Positions 32,956 to 42,269 of a stretch of DNA of 64,000 nucleotides are shown here, piece after piece (within the stretch, counting starts at the first letter, position 1; each line of letters starts with the position of its first letter). This stretch comes from Streptomyces sp. AC550_RSS872 (GTDB taxonomy: Bacteria > Actinomycetota > Actinomycetes > Streptomycetales > Streptomycetaceae), in the NCBI RefSeq assembly GCF_019049285.1, contig NZ_JAGMUL010000033.1, positions 1 to 64,000 of the forward strand, read 5' to 3'. The notes under the pieces were generated by a model. It was given only the letters and a program-made list of their open reading frames with translations, did not search any database and had not been told where the DNA came from. The translations under genes were made by a program, and so were the position numbers.

Positions 32956-34416
32956 TCAGCTCCCCCCGGTGTGCACCTGGAAGGCGGCGCGGCGTACGGC
33001 CTTCGCGAGGGCGGGGTCGGGGTGCGCGGCGGCGAGCGCGACCAGGACCTGCACGGTGCGGGGGTGTCCGACGGCACGCACCTCGTCCAGGAGCATCGGC
33101 ACCGTCGGCTGCACCGCGGACTCCAGGTGCCGTACGAGCATCGGGGCCTCGCCGTGGTCGGCGACGGCGGCTGCGGTGTCGACCCACAGCCAGGTGGCCT
33201 CTTCCCGGGTGAGCACCTCGTGGGCGTCCTCGGGGTCGATGCCGTCGTGCTCGGCGAGCCACAGCAGGGCGTACGGCCGCAGGGTCGGCTCGTCGGCGAC
33301 GGCGCGCACGTCGGGCTCGGCGGGGGCGCCGACGACGCGCAGCGCCTCGAAGGCGAGGCCGCGCAGCAGGGCGTCGTCGCCGCGGGCGGCGCCGAGGAGC
33401 TCGGTGACGGCGCTGCCGACGGGGCGGGCGGCGAGCCAGGCGCGGTATTCGTCGCGGGCGGCGTTCGGGCGGAGCTGGGCGCAGCCGCGGAGCATGTCCT
33501 CGGCGGCCTGCTCGATGTTCCCGGCGGGGCTCTGGGCGGCGACGCAGATCTGCTCCAGCTTGACCCAGACAGCCCAGCTGCCGAGCGGGGTGAGGGTGGC
33601 CTGTCCGTCGCCGTAGGTGAGGGCACCGACGGAGGCGAGGGCGTGCAGAGCCCAGTCGAGGAGCGGGGCGAGGGGGGTGTCCTCGGTGTCCTCGGCGGGC
33701 GGCGCGCCGGGGAGCGGCTCGGAGTCAGAAGGGGCGGCGCGAAGCGCCTCTTCATAAGGGTGGTGGGCGACGGGCGGGACGTAGGGGATCTCGCAGCGTT
33801 CGGTGCGCAGTTCGGTGACCCGCTGTTCCAGCAGGTCCAGGAGCTGCTCCACGGGGACGGGTCCGGCGGACAGCTGGAGGAAGGAGAGCACCTGGGGCAG
33901 GGCGGAGACGACGTCGGACACGGCGCCGTGGGCGTGCTGCTCCGGTTCCGGGTGGGCCAGCGACCAGGCGTCGAAGAGGGCGACCCAGCCGCGCAGCACG
34001 GCGCTGTCGTCGCGGTCCCAGGCGCGCAGCCGCCAGCCGGGCCGAGCGCTGTCGCCGTGTACCTCGACGAGGCCGGCGAGCCGGGCGGTGTCCCAGTCGG
34101 CGCGGACCTGAGCCACGGTCAGGCCGAGGTCGCGGGCCGCGCGTTCGGCGGTCGCGTCGGAGAGGGCGCCCTTGCCGTCGGGGCTCGCGCCGTCCCGGCC
34201 GGGGCGCAGCGCGGCGTCCGCCCAGTGGGCCACCCGGGCCGCGGCGGCCAGACCTGAGCGTGCCATTCTGGCCAGCTCGGACCGGGCCGGTGTGCCCTCC
34301 GGGGGGCGGGGTGCGGGGCGGCGTGGGCGCCGCTGGTTCACAGCTCTGGGGGCGGCGGCCAGGGGTCGCGGGCGGACGAGTCGAAGCCTGGAGTCGCGCG
34401 GGATACGGGACGTCAC
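32956..34416 (-). CDS. large conserved hypothetical protein
   Basis: 486 aa, Ala/Leu/Glu-rich and mostly helical, no membrane segment or signal. Winged-helix-like stretch near the N-terminus (ERAARDLGLTVAQVRADWDTARLAGLVEVHGD) and a C-terminal half of HEAT-like helical pairs (LRPYALLWLAEHDGIDPEDAHEVLTREEATWLWVD). Family not recognised. The start is uncertain: GTG 34416 has GGAAG upstream; GTG 34464 and ATG 34266 are possible. Convergent with the VOC gene. Confidence 0.65.
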   Translation of the reverse strand: MTSRIPRDSRLRLVRPRPLAAAPRAVNQRRPRRPAPRPPEGTPARSELARMARSGLAAAARVAHWADAALRPGRDGASPDGKGALSDATAERAARDLGLTVAQVRADWDTARLAGLVEVHGDSARPGWRLRAWDRDDSAVLRGWVALFDAWSLAHPEPEQHAHGAVSDVVSALPQVLSFLQLSAGPVPVEQLLDLLEQRVTELRTERCEIPYVPPVAHHPYEEALRAAPSDSEPLPGAPPAEDTEDTPLAPLLDWALHALASVGALTYGDGQATLTPLGSWAVWVKLEQICVAAQSPAGNIEQAAEDMLRGCAQLRPNAARDEYRAWLAARPVGSAVTELLGAARGDDALLRGLAFEALRVVGAPAEPDVRAVADEPTLRPYALLWLAEHDGIDPEDAHEVLTREEATWLWVDTAAAVADHGEAPMLVRHLESAVQPTVPMLLDEVRAVGHPRTVQVLVALAAAHPDPALAKAVRRAAFQVHTGGS

Positions 34417-34611
34417 GGGGGCAGTCTTCCGGTTGACGGTCCGAAAACCCAAACGGAATGTCACGAGGGGCTACGGGGATGGCCAACGCACGGGGTCCGG
34501 CGAGCGGCAAGGGACGCAGAACAGGCCAGTGGTACGGGGTTAAACGGAATCCGAGGGACCGGTGCCTGCCGTCGGGCTGACCGCGGCAGGCCGGGGGCGG
34601 GTCCGGCGGCG

Positions 34612-35739
34612 TCACATGAGCGGTGTCATGAAGCGGCGCAGGGACTCCTCGTAGGACTCCGGGTCGACGTTCCACATGGCGGCGTGGGGGGCGCCCTCGA
34701 CCGTGCGGAGGGCCACCAGGTGGGGGTGGGCGTCGGCGAGGCGGCGGGAGAGGCTCCAGGGGGCCACCCGGTCCTCGGGGCCGTGGAAGATCAGGGTCGG
34801 CACGGTGAGCGGCTCGGGGGCGCCGTCGCCGGTGAAGCGGTCGGCGCCCATGCCGGTGCGGCCCTGTGCGGCGCGGACCGCGAGGGGCAGCAGCGCGCCC
34901 GGGGTGTGGCGGGCCCTGGCGAGGGCGCGCAGGGTGGTCTCCCAGCTGAGGACCGGGGAGTCCAGGACGAGGCCCGAGACCCGGTCCCGCAGGCCGGAGT
35001 GCGCGGCGGCGCGCAGCGCCATCGTGGCGCCGGTGGACCAGCCGAGCAGGACGAGCTGCCGGGCGCCGTACCGCACGGCGTAGCGCATCGCCGCGTCCAG
35101 GTCGCGCCACTCGGTCTCGCCGAGGTGGTTCAGGCCGTCCGGTGGGCGGGGCGCGCCGAGGTCGCCGCGGTAGGCGAGGGCCAGGACCGGGAAGTGGCGG
35201 CCGCTGAGGAACTCCATGAGGTTCATGGCCTGTTCGCGGGTGGTGCCGAGGCCGTGCACCGCGATGACCCAGGTGTCCCGTGCGCCGGGGACGAACCAGG
35301 CGGGCAGGGAGCCGAGTTCGCCCGGGATGTCGATGTCGGCGTGGTCGAGGCCGAGGGCGGCGCTCGGGTTGCCGACGTGGACGTTCGGGGTGAGCCAGAC
35401 GCTGTCGCCGGGTTCGAGGGTGCCGTGGGTGACGCGCTCCAGACGGCGTACGACGGTGTCGGCGGAGTGCTTCGCCGTGGCGAGGACGGGGCCGACGACC
35501 GCGTGCGAGGCATCGCCGGAGAGGCCGTAGGTGCCCGGCCGCAGGGAGGCGAGGTCGCGGGTGAGGGCGATCTGGCCGGCGGCCGTGGCGTGCACGGTGA
35601 GGCGGGGTTCGGTGGGCAGGGGGCGGCCGGCGGGGGCCGTCAGGGCTGCGCCACTGGCGAACCGGCCGGCGGCGACGCTCGCGGCGCCGGCGGCCAGAGC
35701 CACGGTGACGGCGGCGGCCGTCGCTTTGACTGTGCGCAC
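34612..35739 (-). CDS. alpha/beta hydrolase, membrane-anchored or secreted
   Basis: 375 aa. Hydrophobic N-terminus (8-25) as signal or anchor. The hydrolase domain begins near 155 (WVIAVHGLGTTREQAM); the nucleophile is Ser235 in GWSTGA, then Asp in FHGPEDRVAP and His in GAPHAAMW complete the triad. A non-catalytic N-terminal region (40-150) precedes it. Substrate unknown. GTG start with a weak ribosome site. Confidence 0.82.
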   Translation of the reverse strand: MRTVKATAAAVTVALAAGAASVAAGRFASGAALTAPAGRPLPTEPRLTVHATAAGQIALTRDLASLRPGTYGLSGDASHAVVGPVLATAKHSADTVVRRLERVTHGTLEPGDSVWLTPNVHVGNPSAALGLDHADIDIPGELGSLPAWFVPGARDTWVIAVHGLGTTREQAMNLMEFLSGRHFPVLALAYRGDLGAPRPPDGLNHLGETEWRDLDAAMRYAVRYGARQLVLLGWSTGATMALRAAAHSGLRDRVSGLVLDSPVLSWETTLRALARARHTPGALLPLAVRAAQGRTGMGADRFTGDGAPEPLTVPTLIFHGPEDRVAPWSLSRRLADAHPHLVALRTVEGAPHAAMWNVDPESYEESLRRFMTPLM

Positions 35740-35818
35740 CTGTCCAGTGTCCGGGCGGACCGGGGGCGGGGCCAGTGGGAGGGCGACTTGGGGTGAGGGC
35801 CGGGGTGGCTGGGGCGCC

Positions 35819-36065
35819 GGCATTTTCCTCGCCCCCGCCGCCCCTACCCGTCCCATCCCCAGGGGCTCCGCCCCTTCGACCCCGGGTCGTTCTTCGGGTG
35901 CGGGCGAGTGGGGGTGGTCGCGCCCACGCGGCGGAGCCGCAAATCGACACAGCCCCGCGCCCCTTCCGGGGCTCCGCCCCAGACCCCGCACGCGGGGGCT
36001 AGTCGCGCCGTGCCCACGCGGCGGAGCCGCATGTCGATACAGCCCCACGCCCCTTCGACCCCCCG
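35819..36065. repeat. mosaic of repeat B (partial) and two copies of repeat A
   Basis: Begins with the B-type string CGCCCCCGCCGCCCCTACCC (from about 35829), shared with 45708 and 54976. A hybrid tail runs into GGTCGCGCCCACGCGGCGGA (A-type, from about 35918), and a second A copy lies at about 35997-36060 with ACAGCCCC. It occupies most of the 343-base gap 35740-36082, which holds no gene. Confidence 0.8.
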
Positions 36066-36082
36066 CCATCGGCCCTTCAAGG

Positions 36083-36814
36083 TCACCTCTGCTGCCCGTA
36101 ACCCCGCAACCGCTCCCCCGCCTCCGCCACCTGCCCTTCCGACAGCAGGGCCGGGGACAGTCCCGGTACCGATGACGCCGTGAGCCACAGGCGGGACATC
36201 CACTCGAGCTGGGCCGTGCGGTCGTAGGCCTGGTCCAGGGTCGTGCCGTAGGCGATCGTGCCGTGGTTCTGGAGGAGGCAGGCGGTGCGGTCGGCGAGGG
36301 CCCGGAGCATGTTCTCGGCCAACTCCGCCGTGCCGTACGTCGCATACGGGGCAACCCGGACGGGGCCGCCGAGGGCGCCGGCCATGTAGTGGATCAGCGG
36401 GAGCTCGGGGACGAGGGTCGAGACGGCGGTGGCGTGGACCGCGTGGGTGTGGACGACGGCACCGGCGTCGGTGGCGCGGTAGACGGCGAGATGCATGGGC
36501 AGCTCGCTCGTCGGCACCAGTGCGCCCAGCACCTGTGCGCCGGTCAGGTCGACCCCGGTCAGGTCGTCCGGCGTCAGCCGGTCGTAGGGCACTCCCGACG
36601 GCGTGACCAGCACGGTGTCACCGACGCGCACCGAGACGTTGCCGGACGTGCCGACGACCAGTCCGTCGGACACGGTCCGGCGAGCCGTCGCCACGAGGGC
36701 CTCCCAGGCCTCCGCCTCCTCGGGGCGTGCACTTCTGCCCCACGACTCCCCCATTTCCTGTGCGCCCTCCCGCGCATCCCGCGCGTCCCGCTGGTCCCGC
36801 CGCTCCTCAGCCAT
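36083..36814 (-). CDS. class II aldolase/adducin-family protein
   Basis: 243 aa. Fuculose/ribulose-phosphate aldolase type: GTSGNVSVR (55-63), zinc ligands H122 and H124 (HTHAVH) and H184 (NHGT), with Glu104 as the likely acid/base. The first ~30 residues are charged (DQRDARDAREGAQE) and probably disordered. Sugar-phosphate substrate unknown. The ATG at 36814 is the natural start. Confidence 0.85.
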   Translation of the reverse strand: MAEERRDQRDARDAREGAQEMGESWGRSARPEEAEAWEALVATARRTVSDGLVVGTSGNVSVRVGDTVLVTPSGVPYDRLTPDDLTGVDLTGAQVLGALVPTSELPMHLAVYRATDAGAVVHTHAVHATAVSTLVPELPLIHYMAGALGGPVRVAPYATYGTAELAENMLRALADRTACLLQNHGTIAYGTTLDQAYDRTAQLEWMSRLWLTASSVPGLSPALLSEGQVAEAGERLRGYGQQR

Positions 36815-37021
36815 GCGGCGATCCTGCCAGGCGGGGCGGCGGCACGGCCTCAAGTCGCCGCCGGCCCGGGGCACTTTAGGGCGGAAGACCGACGTCCGGA
36901 AGGGTGCATACCGGGACAGATCACTCCCGCCGCCCACTTGGCCTGAGATCGATCGGGATTCAACGATCTTCCCGTAATCTCTGGGGGATTTGTCGTGCAC
37001 GCAGCCATTCCGGGGGGAAAT

Positions 37022-37771
37022 ATGGCCCGTGATCGCAAACCGTCCCGTCACCGCTCCCGCCTCATAGCGGCATCGGTGGCGGCGCTCACCCTGGGCGGAA
37101 CCGCACTGGTCGAGATGCCGGCCGCGGCGGCCGGAAAGCCCAAGGGCCATGACGTCTCTTCCCATCAGAAGAACGTCAACTGGCAGAGCGCCAAGGGGAA
37201 AGGCGCCCAGTTCGTCTACGTCAAGGCGACCGAGTCCCACACCTACCGCAACCCGTACTTCAACCAGCAGTACAACGGCTCCCGCAACGCGGGCCTGATC
37301 CGCGGCGCGTACCACTTCGCACTGCCGAACAAGTCGTCGGGCAGGACTCAGGCGGCGCACTTCGTGCGCAACGGCGGCGGCTGGCGGTCGGACGGCTGGA
37401 CCCTGCCGCCCGCGCTCGACATCGAGTACAACCCGTACAGCAAGCACAAGTGCTACGGGCTGAGCAAGGCGAAGATGGTCGGCTGGATCCAGTCCTTCAG
37501 CAACGAGGTGAAGCGACTGACCGGCCGCCGTCCGGTGATCTACACCACCACCCACTGGTGGAACACCTGCACCGGCGCCAGCCGCGCCTTCGCCTCGAAC
37601 CACGCGCTGTGGATAGCCCGCTACGACTCCGCGACCGCGGGGAACCTGCCGGCCGGATGGCAGTTCTGGACCATCTGGCAGTACGACAACGGCAGCGGCA
37701 GCCTGCCGGGTGACCAGAATCTCTTCAACGGGTCGATGACCCAGCTCCGGAAGTTTGCCCGGGGCTACTAG
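37022..37771 (+). CDS. secreted GH25 lysozyme (muramidase)
   Basis: 249 aa. Signal peptide 1-37 (RRSR-type basic start, hydrophobic stretch, AAAA). GH25 barrel: Asp44 in GHDVSSHQ, then D133 and E135 in ALDIEY, the catalytic pair. WQFWTIWQYDNGSG is the C-terminal signature strand. Cleaves beta-1,4 bonds in peptidoglycan. ATG has a GGGGGGAAAT site. The 207-base upstream gap has no clear riboswitch. Confidence 0.93.
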   Translation: MARDRKPSRHRSRLIAASVAALTLGGTALVEMPAAAAGKPKGHDVSSHQKNVNWQSAKGKGAQFVYVKATESHTYRNPYFNQQYNGSRNAGLIRGAYHFALPNKSSGRTQAAHFVRNGGGWRSDGWTLPPALDIEYNPYSKHKCYGLSKAKMVGWIQSFSNEVKRLTGRRPVIYTTTHWWNTCTGASRAFASNHALWIARYDSATAGNLPAGWQFWTIWQYDNGSGSLPGDQNLFNGSMTQLRKFARGY

Positions 37772-37816
37772 CCCTTGGGGCGCCTGGGCCGTGCGGTGAC
37801 CGACGGAGGCGGGCGG

Positions 37817-37832
37817 AGGGGAAGCCTCCCCT
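37817..37832 (+). terminator. weak hairpin after lysozyme gene
   Basis: AGGGGA (37817-37822) / TCCCCT (37827-37832), loop AGCC, followed by TTCC. Located 45 bases past the stop. Short stem, so modest confidence. Confidence 0.35.
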
Positions 37833-37878
37833 TCCGGACGAACAACCCCCTCTTACGGACACCGCGCGGCCCGCCTCA

Positions 37879-37915
37879 GTTCATCTTCCGTTCACTCAGG
37901 TTACCTACGTTCGTC
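37879..37915 (+). promoter_or_regulatory. PHO box (PhoP direct repeats)
   Basis: Direct repeats with 11-base spacing: GTTCATCTTCC (37879), GTTCACTCAGG (37890), TTACCTACGTT (37901, shifted), and GTTCGTC (37909). GTTCACC-like heptamers every 11 bases are the Streptomyces PhoP operator. It is 33-69 bases upstream of the phosphate transporter ATG, in an activation-compatible position. Confidence 0.75.
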
Positions 37916-37947
37916 CAGCCAATGACCTCGAACGATTGCCTGGGTAA

Positions 37948-39186
37948 ATGGAAAACTTCTCGCTGATCCTCGCGATTGTGGTGGTAACCGCACTCGCGTT
38001 CGATTTCACGAACGGTTTCCACGACACCGCCAACGCGATGGCCACCACCATCTCGACCGGTGCGCTCAAGCCCAAGGTCGCGGTGGCCATGTCCGCCGTG
38101 CTGAACCTTGTAGGCGCCTTCCTCTCCGTGGAGGTCGCCAACACGATCTCCAAGGGTCTCGTCGACGAGACCGGCATCCGCCCCGAGGTCATCTTCGCCG
38201 CGTTGGTCGGCGCGATCCTCTGGAATCTGCTCACCTGGCTGGTGGGCCTGCCTTCCAGTTCCTCGCACGCCCTGATGGGCGGTCTGATCGGCGCCACCAT
38301 CGCCTCGGCCGGCATGGGCGCCGTCCACGGCGACGTGCTCGTCACCAAGGTGCTGATCCCGGCCATCGCCGCCCCGCTGGTCGCGGGCATCGCCGCGCTG
38401 CTCGCCACCCGCCTGACCTACGCCCTCGGCAAGAAGGCCGACGGCGACGCCAGCAAGAAGGGCTACCGCGCCGGGCAGATAGCGTCCGCCGGTCTGGTCT
38501 CCCTCGCGCACGGCACCAACGACGCGCAGAAGACGATGGGCATCATCACCCTCGCCCTGGTCGCCGGCGGCACCCTCGCCCCCGACTCCGACCCGCCCAT
38601 GTGGGTCATCCTCTCGGCGGGCCTGGCCATCGCGCTCGGCACCTACCTCGGCGGCTGGCGCATCATCCGCACCATGGGCAAGGGCCTGACCGACCTTCAG
38701 CCGCAGCAGGGCTTCGCCGCCCAGACCAGCGCGGCCACCGTCATCCTGGCCTCCTCCCACCTCGGCTTCTCCCTCTCCACCACGCACTCCGTCTCCGGCG
38801 CGGTGATGGGCGCGGGCCTCGGCCGCAAGGGCGGCGTGGTCCGCTGGTCGACGGCCACCCGGATGTTCGTCGCCTGGGGCCTGACGCTCCCGGCCGCCGC
38901 CCTGGTCGGCGCGCTCGCGGAGTACGTGACCGGGTTCGGCGCCTGGGGCACGGCCCTCGTCGCGGTCTTCCTGGTCGGCTCCAGCGCCGCGATCTGGAAG
39001 ATCTCCCGCCGTGAGGTCATCGACCACACCAACGTCAACGAGACCGAGGAGCCGGCCGGCGTGGTGACCACCGCCATGGCCGCCGTGACCCCGCCCCCGG
39101 CGGGCACGACGACCGAGGACCTGGCGGCCACCATCCCGGCCCCGGCCTCCGAGCCGACGCCGTCGCCCTCGCAGGCCGCGGTCTGA
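37948..39186 (+). CDS. PiT-family inorganic phosphate transporter
   Basis: 412 aa. The two PiT signatures are GFHDTANA (23-30) and AHGTNDAQKTMG (around 190-200), in a duplicated fold of about 10 helices, with a long Pro/Thr-rich cytoplasmic C-terminus. Takes up phosphate (as metal phosphate) with H+ or Na+. The upstream PHO box implies induction or control under phosphate limitation, as for pitH genes in S. coelicolor. It is followed by a small membrane protein 43 bases later. Confidence 0.95.
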   Translation: MENFSLILAIVVVTALAFDFTNGFHDTANAMATTISTGALKPKVAVAMSAVLNLVGAFLSVEVANTISKGLVDETGIRPEVIFAALVGAILWNLLTWLVGLPSSSSHALMGGLIGATIASAGMGAVHGDVLVTKVLIPAIAAPLVAGIAALLATRLTYALGKKADGDASKKGYRAGQIASAGLVSLAHGTNDAQKTMGIITLALVAGGTLAPDSDPPMWVILSAGLAIALGTYLGGWRIIRTMGKGLTDLQPQQGFAAQTSAATVILASSHLGFSLSTTHSVSGAVMGAGLGRKGGVVRWSTATRMFVAWGLTLPAAALVGALAEYVTGFGAWGTALVAVFLVGSSAAIWKISRREVIDHTNVNETEEPAGVVTTAMAAVTPPPAGTTTEDLAATIPAPASEPTPSPSQAAV

Positions 39187-39229
39187 CCCCCACCCGGTTA
39201 CTCCTCCCGGTACTCAAGGAAGAAGAAGC

Positions 39230-39451
39230 ATGAAGATCGACTGGGCGGCTCTCGGCTCCGTCTTCGGCGTCAGCCTCGTGGTCACCGTGGCCCTCGTGGG
39301 CCTGTTCACCCTCGGCATCTCGGGCCTGTCCCGCCGCGAACGGGCCGTGGCCCAGGGCGACTCGGCCGCACTCGCGGTCACGGGTGCGTACGCCTGTTTC
39401 GCGGCGTGTGCGGCGGCCGTGGGATACGGCATCTATCTGATCGTGGCCTGA
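39230..39451 (+). CDS. small two-helix membrane protein
   Basis: 73 aa. Helices about 8-30 and 46-70, linked by a basic loop (SRRERAVAQGD). Follows the phosphate transporter gene at 43 bases with AAGGAAGAAGAAGC as ribosome site, so likely in the same transcript. Function unknown. Confidence 0.75.
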   Translation: MKIDWAALGSVFGVSLVVTVALVGLFTLGISGLSRRERAVAQGDSAALAVTGAYACFAACAAAVGYGIYLIVA

Positions 39452-39489
39452 CGGCCCGGCGTACGGCGCGCACGGCACCTGAGACACCC

Positions 39490-39521
39490 GAGGTGCGGGA
39501 CGGATCACCGTTCCGCACCTC
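39490..39521 (+). terminator. terminator of the phosphate-transport operon
   Basis: GAGGTGCGG (39490-39498) and CCGCACCTC (39513-39521) are exact complements, with an inner ACGG/CCGT stem. Lies 38 bases past the small membrane gene stop and before the riboswitch. Confidence 0.65.
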
Positions 39522-39574
39522 ACGTCTGTGTGGGCCTTCGCACACTCTCCCGCCGCAGGTCAACGGCAAGTTGA

Positions 39575-39770
39575 CGGCCCTTCCAACCCCATGGTGGACT
39601 TCCGGGGCCAGCTACGGCGGCAGGAGAGGAAGCCGGTGTGAATCCGGCGCGGTCCCGCCACTGTCACCGGGGTAGAAAGCCCCGGGAGCCAGGAACTCTC
39701 ACCGCCGGTCTCGTCGAACCAGGGCGTGGACACCCTGAGTGAGGACAGAACGCGATGCTCGCCTGCCGAT
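39575..39770 (+). promoter_or_regulatory. cobalamin riboswitch
   Basis: Conserved core blocks in order: GAGAGGAAGCCGGTGTGAAT, CCGGCGCGGTCCCGCCACTG (catalytic-core GCCACTG), a variable stem CCCCGGGAGCC, and the B12-box-like AGCCAGGAACTCTC. These match the adenosylcobalamin riboswitch. It begins about 245 bases upstream of cbiB and governs the eight-gene cobalamin operon. Ends are approximate. Confidence 0.9.
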
Positions 39771-39819
39771 CGACACGCAGTATCAGACCCTCGTCTGACC
39801 CCACGGTCGGCTGACCCCG

Positions 39820-40761
39820 ATGCGAGCCGATCGCGTCTTCGCGTACGGCGCCGCCGCCGGACTTCTCGGTGACCTGCTGCTCGGCGACCCTCGCCGGGGG
39901 CATCCGGTCGCCGCGTTCGGACGTGCCGCCGGCGCCGTGGAAAGAGTGTTGTGGCGCGACGACCGCGCACGGGGTGCGGTGCACACCGCCGTGTGCGCCG
40001 GTGCCGCCGTGGCGCTGGGCGCCGTCGCCGCCCGTGTCGTCCGTACGTCCCCTGCCGCCTCCGTCGCGCTGACCGCCGCCGCCACCTGGGCGGTGGTCGG
40101 CGGGACTTCGCTGGCCCGGGAGGCCCGCACGATCGGGCGCGCCCTGGAGGCCGGGGACGTCGAGGGCGCGCGGGCGCGGCTGCCGCATCTGTGCGGGCGG
40201 GATCCGCAGACGCTGGACGCGGACGGGATCGCGCGGGCGGTCGTGGAGTCCGTCGCCGAGAACACCTCCGACGCGGTGGTGGGAGCCCTGGTGTGGGGGG
40301 CCGTCGGCGGAGTTCCGGGGCTGCTCGGGTTCCGGGCCGTGAACACGCTCGACGCCATGGTGGGGCACAAGTCGCCCAAGTACCGCCGCTACGGCTGGGC
40401 TTCGGCCCGGCTCGACGACGTGGCGGGCTGGCCGGGGGCCCGGCTGACCGCCGTACTCGCCGCCGTCGCCGGAGGTGACACCCGTGGGGCCGTAGGGGCC
40501 TGGCGCGCCGACGCCGGCCGGCACCCGAGCCCCAACGCCGGGCCCGTCGAGGCCTCGTTCGCGGGTGCGCTCGGGGTGCGCCTCGGCGGGACGCTGTCGT
40601 ACGGCGGACGGGTCGAGCACCGGCCGGTGCTCAACGGGGCGGGGCGCGCCGTCACCGTCCAGGACATCGAGCGGGCCGTACGGCTGTCGCAGCGCGTCGG
40701 CTGGCTGGCGCTCGGCGTCTGTGCCGCCGCCCGCCGTATCGCGAAGGGACGTACGTCATGA
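39820..40761 (+). CDS. cobD: adenosylcobinamide-phosphate synthase
   Basis: 313 aa (CbiB/CobD). Attaches (R)-1-aminopropan-2-ol O-phosphate to adenosylcobyric acid. Multi-pass membrane enzyme: GAAAGLLGDLLLGDPRRGHPVAAFG start, VVESVAENTSDAVVGALVWGAVGG and FRAVNTLDAMVGHKSPKYRRYGWASARLDD blocks, then PNAGPVEASFAGALGVRLGG. First gene after the riboswitch; overlaps cobQ by 4 bases (ATGA). Confidence 0.93.
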   Translation: MRADRVFAYGAAAGLLGDLLLGDPRRGHPVAAFGRAAGAVERVLWRDDRARGAVHTAVCAGAAVALGAVAARVVRTSPAASVALTAAATWAVVGGTSLAREARTIGRALEAGDVEGARARLPHLCGRDPQTLDADGIARAVVESVAENTSDAVVGALVWGAVGGVPGLLGFRAVNTLDAMVGHKSPKYRRYGWASARLDDVAGWPGARLTAVLAAVAGGDTRGAVGAWRADAGRHPSPNAGPVEASFAGALGVRLGGTLSYGGRVEHRPVLNGAGRAVTVQDIERAVRLSQRVGWLALGVCAAARRIAKGRTS

Positions 40762-42269
40762 CAGGCGGGGGGCTTCTCGTCGCCGGCACCACCTCGGACG
40801 CCGGCAAGAGCGTCGTCACGGCGGGAATCTGCCGGTGGCTGGTGCGGCAGGGGGTCAAGGTCGCGCCGTTCAAGGCGCAGAACATGTCCCTCAACTCGTT
40901 CGTGACGCGCGAGGGCGCCGAGATCGGGCGGGCGCAGGCCATGCAGGCGCAGGCGTGCCGGGTGGAGCCGACCGCGCTGATGAACCCGGTGCTGCTCAAG
41001 CCCGGTGGCGAGCGGAGCAGTCAGGTCGTGCTGCTGGGCAAGCCGGTGGGTGAACTGAGCGCGCGCGGGTATCACGGCGGGCGGCAGCAGGCGCTGCTCG
41101 GGACCGTGCTCGACTGTCTCGCCGAACTGCGGGCCACGTATGACGCGGTGATCTGTGAGGGGGCCGGGTCTCCGGCCGAGATCAATCTGCGGCGGACCGA
41201 CATCGTCAACATGGGCATCGCCCGCAGCGCGCGGCTGCCCGTGCTGGTCGTGGGCGACATCGACCGCGGGGGCGTCTTCGCCTCCTTCTTCGGAACCGTG
41301 GCGCTTCTCTCCCCCGAGGACCAGGAGCTGATCGCCGGGTTCCTCGTCAACAAGTTCCGGGGCGACGTCTCGCTGCTCGAACCCGGGCTCGACATGCTCC
41401 ACGGCCTCACCGGCCGGCATACCTACGGCGTCCTGCCCTTCCGGCACGGGCTCGGCATCGACGAGGAGGACGGGTTGCGGGTCTCGCTGCGGGGAGCGGT
41501 GCGGGAGTCCCAGGTCTCCTCCCCCGTCGGCGAGGACGTGCTGCGGGTCGCCGTCTGTGCCGTCCCGCTGATGTCCAACTTCACCGACGTCGACGCCCTC
41601 GCCGCCGAGCCGGGTGTCGTCGTCCGGTTCGTGGACCGGCCGGAGGAACTGGCCGACGCGGATCTGGTGGTGCTCCCCGGCACCCGGGGAACCGTGCGCG
41701 CGCTGGAGTGGCTGCGCGAGCGGGGGCTCGCGCAGGCCCTGGTGCGCCGGGCCGCCGAGGGGCGGCCGATCCTCGGCATCTGCGGCGGCTTCCAGGTGCT
41801 CGGCGAGCACATCGAGGACGAGGTCGAGAGCCGGCAAGGGCATGTCGAGGGGCTCGGAGTCCTTCCCGTGCGGGTGCGGTTCGCCCGCGAGAAGACCCTC
41901 ACCCGGCCCGTCGGCGAGGCCCTCGGGGAACGGGTCGAGGGGTACGAGATCCATCACGGGGTCGCCGATGTCGTAGGCGGGGAATCCTTCCTCGACGGCT
42001 GCCGGGTCGGTCAGACCTGGGGAACGCACTGGCACGGCTCGCTGGAGTCGGACGGATTCCGGCGGGCCTTTCTGCGGGAGGTGGCGGCCGCCGCGGGCCG
42101 ACGCTTCGTGCCGGCCCCCGACACGTCGTTCGCCGCGCTGCGCGAGGAGCAGCTCGACCGGCTCGGCGACCTGATCGAACAGCACGCGGACACGGACGCG
42201 CTCTGGCGGCTCATCGAGTCGGGCGCGCCGCAAGGACTGCCCTTCATTCCACCGGGAGCGCCCGCATGA
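40758..42269 (+). CDS. cobQ: cobyric acid synthase
   Basis: 503 aa. Amidates adenosylcobyrinic acid a,c-diamide at b, d, e and g using glutamine. N-terminal dethiobiotin-synthetase-like P-loop domain (AGTTSDAGKSVV near 8) with KVAPFKAQNMSLNS, and C-terminal class I glutaminase (Cys342 in GICGGFQVLG; His in GTHWHGS). Overlaps the chelatase gene by 4 bases. Confidence 0.95.
   Translation: MTGGGLLVAGTTSDAGKSVVTAGICRWLVRQGVKVAPFKAQNMSLNSFVTREGAEIGRAQAMQAQACRVEPTALMNPVLLKPGGERSSQVVLLGKPVGELSARGYHGGRQQALLGTVLDCLAELRATYDAVICEGAGSPAEINLRRTDIVNMGIARSARLPVLVVGDIDRGGVFASFFGTVALLSPEDQELIAGFLVNKFRGDVSLLEPGLDMLHGLTGRHTYGVLPFRHGLGIDEEDGLRVSLRGAVRESQVSSPVGEDVLRVAVCAVPLMSNFTDVDALAAEPGVVVRFVDRPEELADADLVVLPGTRGTVRALEWLRERGLAQALVRRAAEGRPILGICGGFQVLGEHIEDEVESRQGHVEGLGVLPVRVRFAREKTLTRPVGEALGERVEGYEIHHGVADVVGGESFLDGCRVGQTWGTHWHGSLESDGFRRAFLREVAAAAGRRFVPAPDTSFAALREEQLDRLGDLIEQHADTDALWRLIESGAPQGLPFIPPGAPA

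Noticed and set aside
36815..37021. ydaO (c-di-AMP) riboswitch ahead of the lysozyme gene
   Set aside because: Often present before Streptomyces wall hydrolases, but the conserved core blocks are not seen here.
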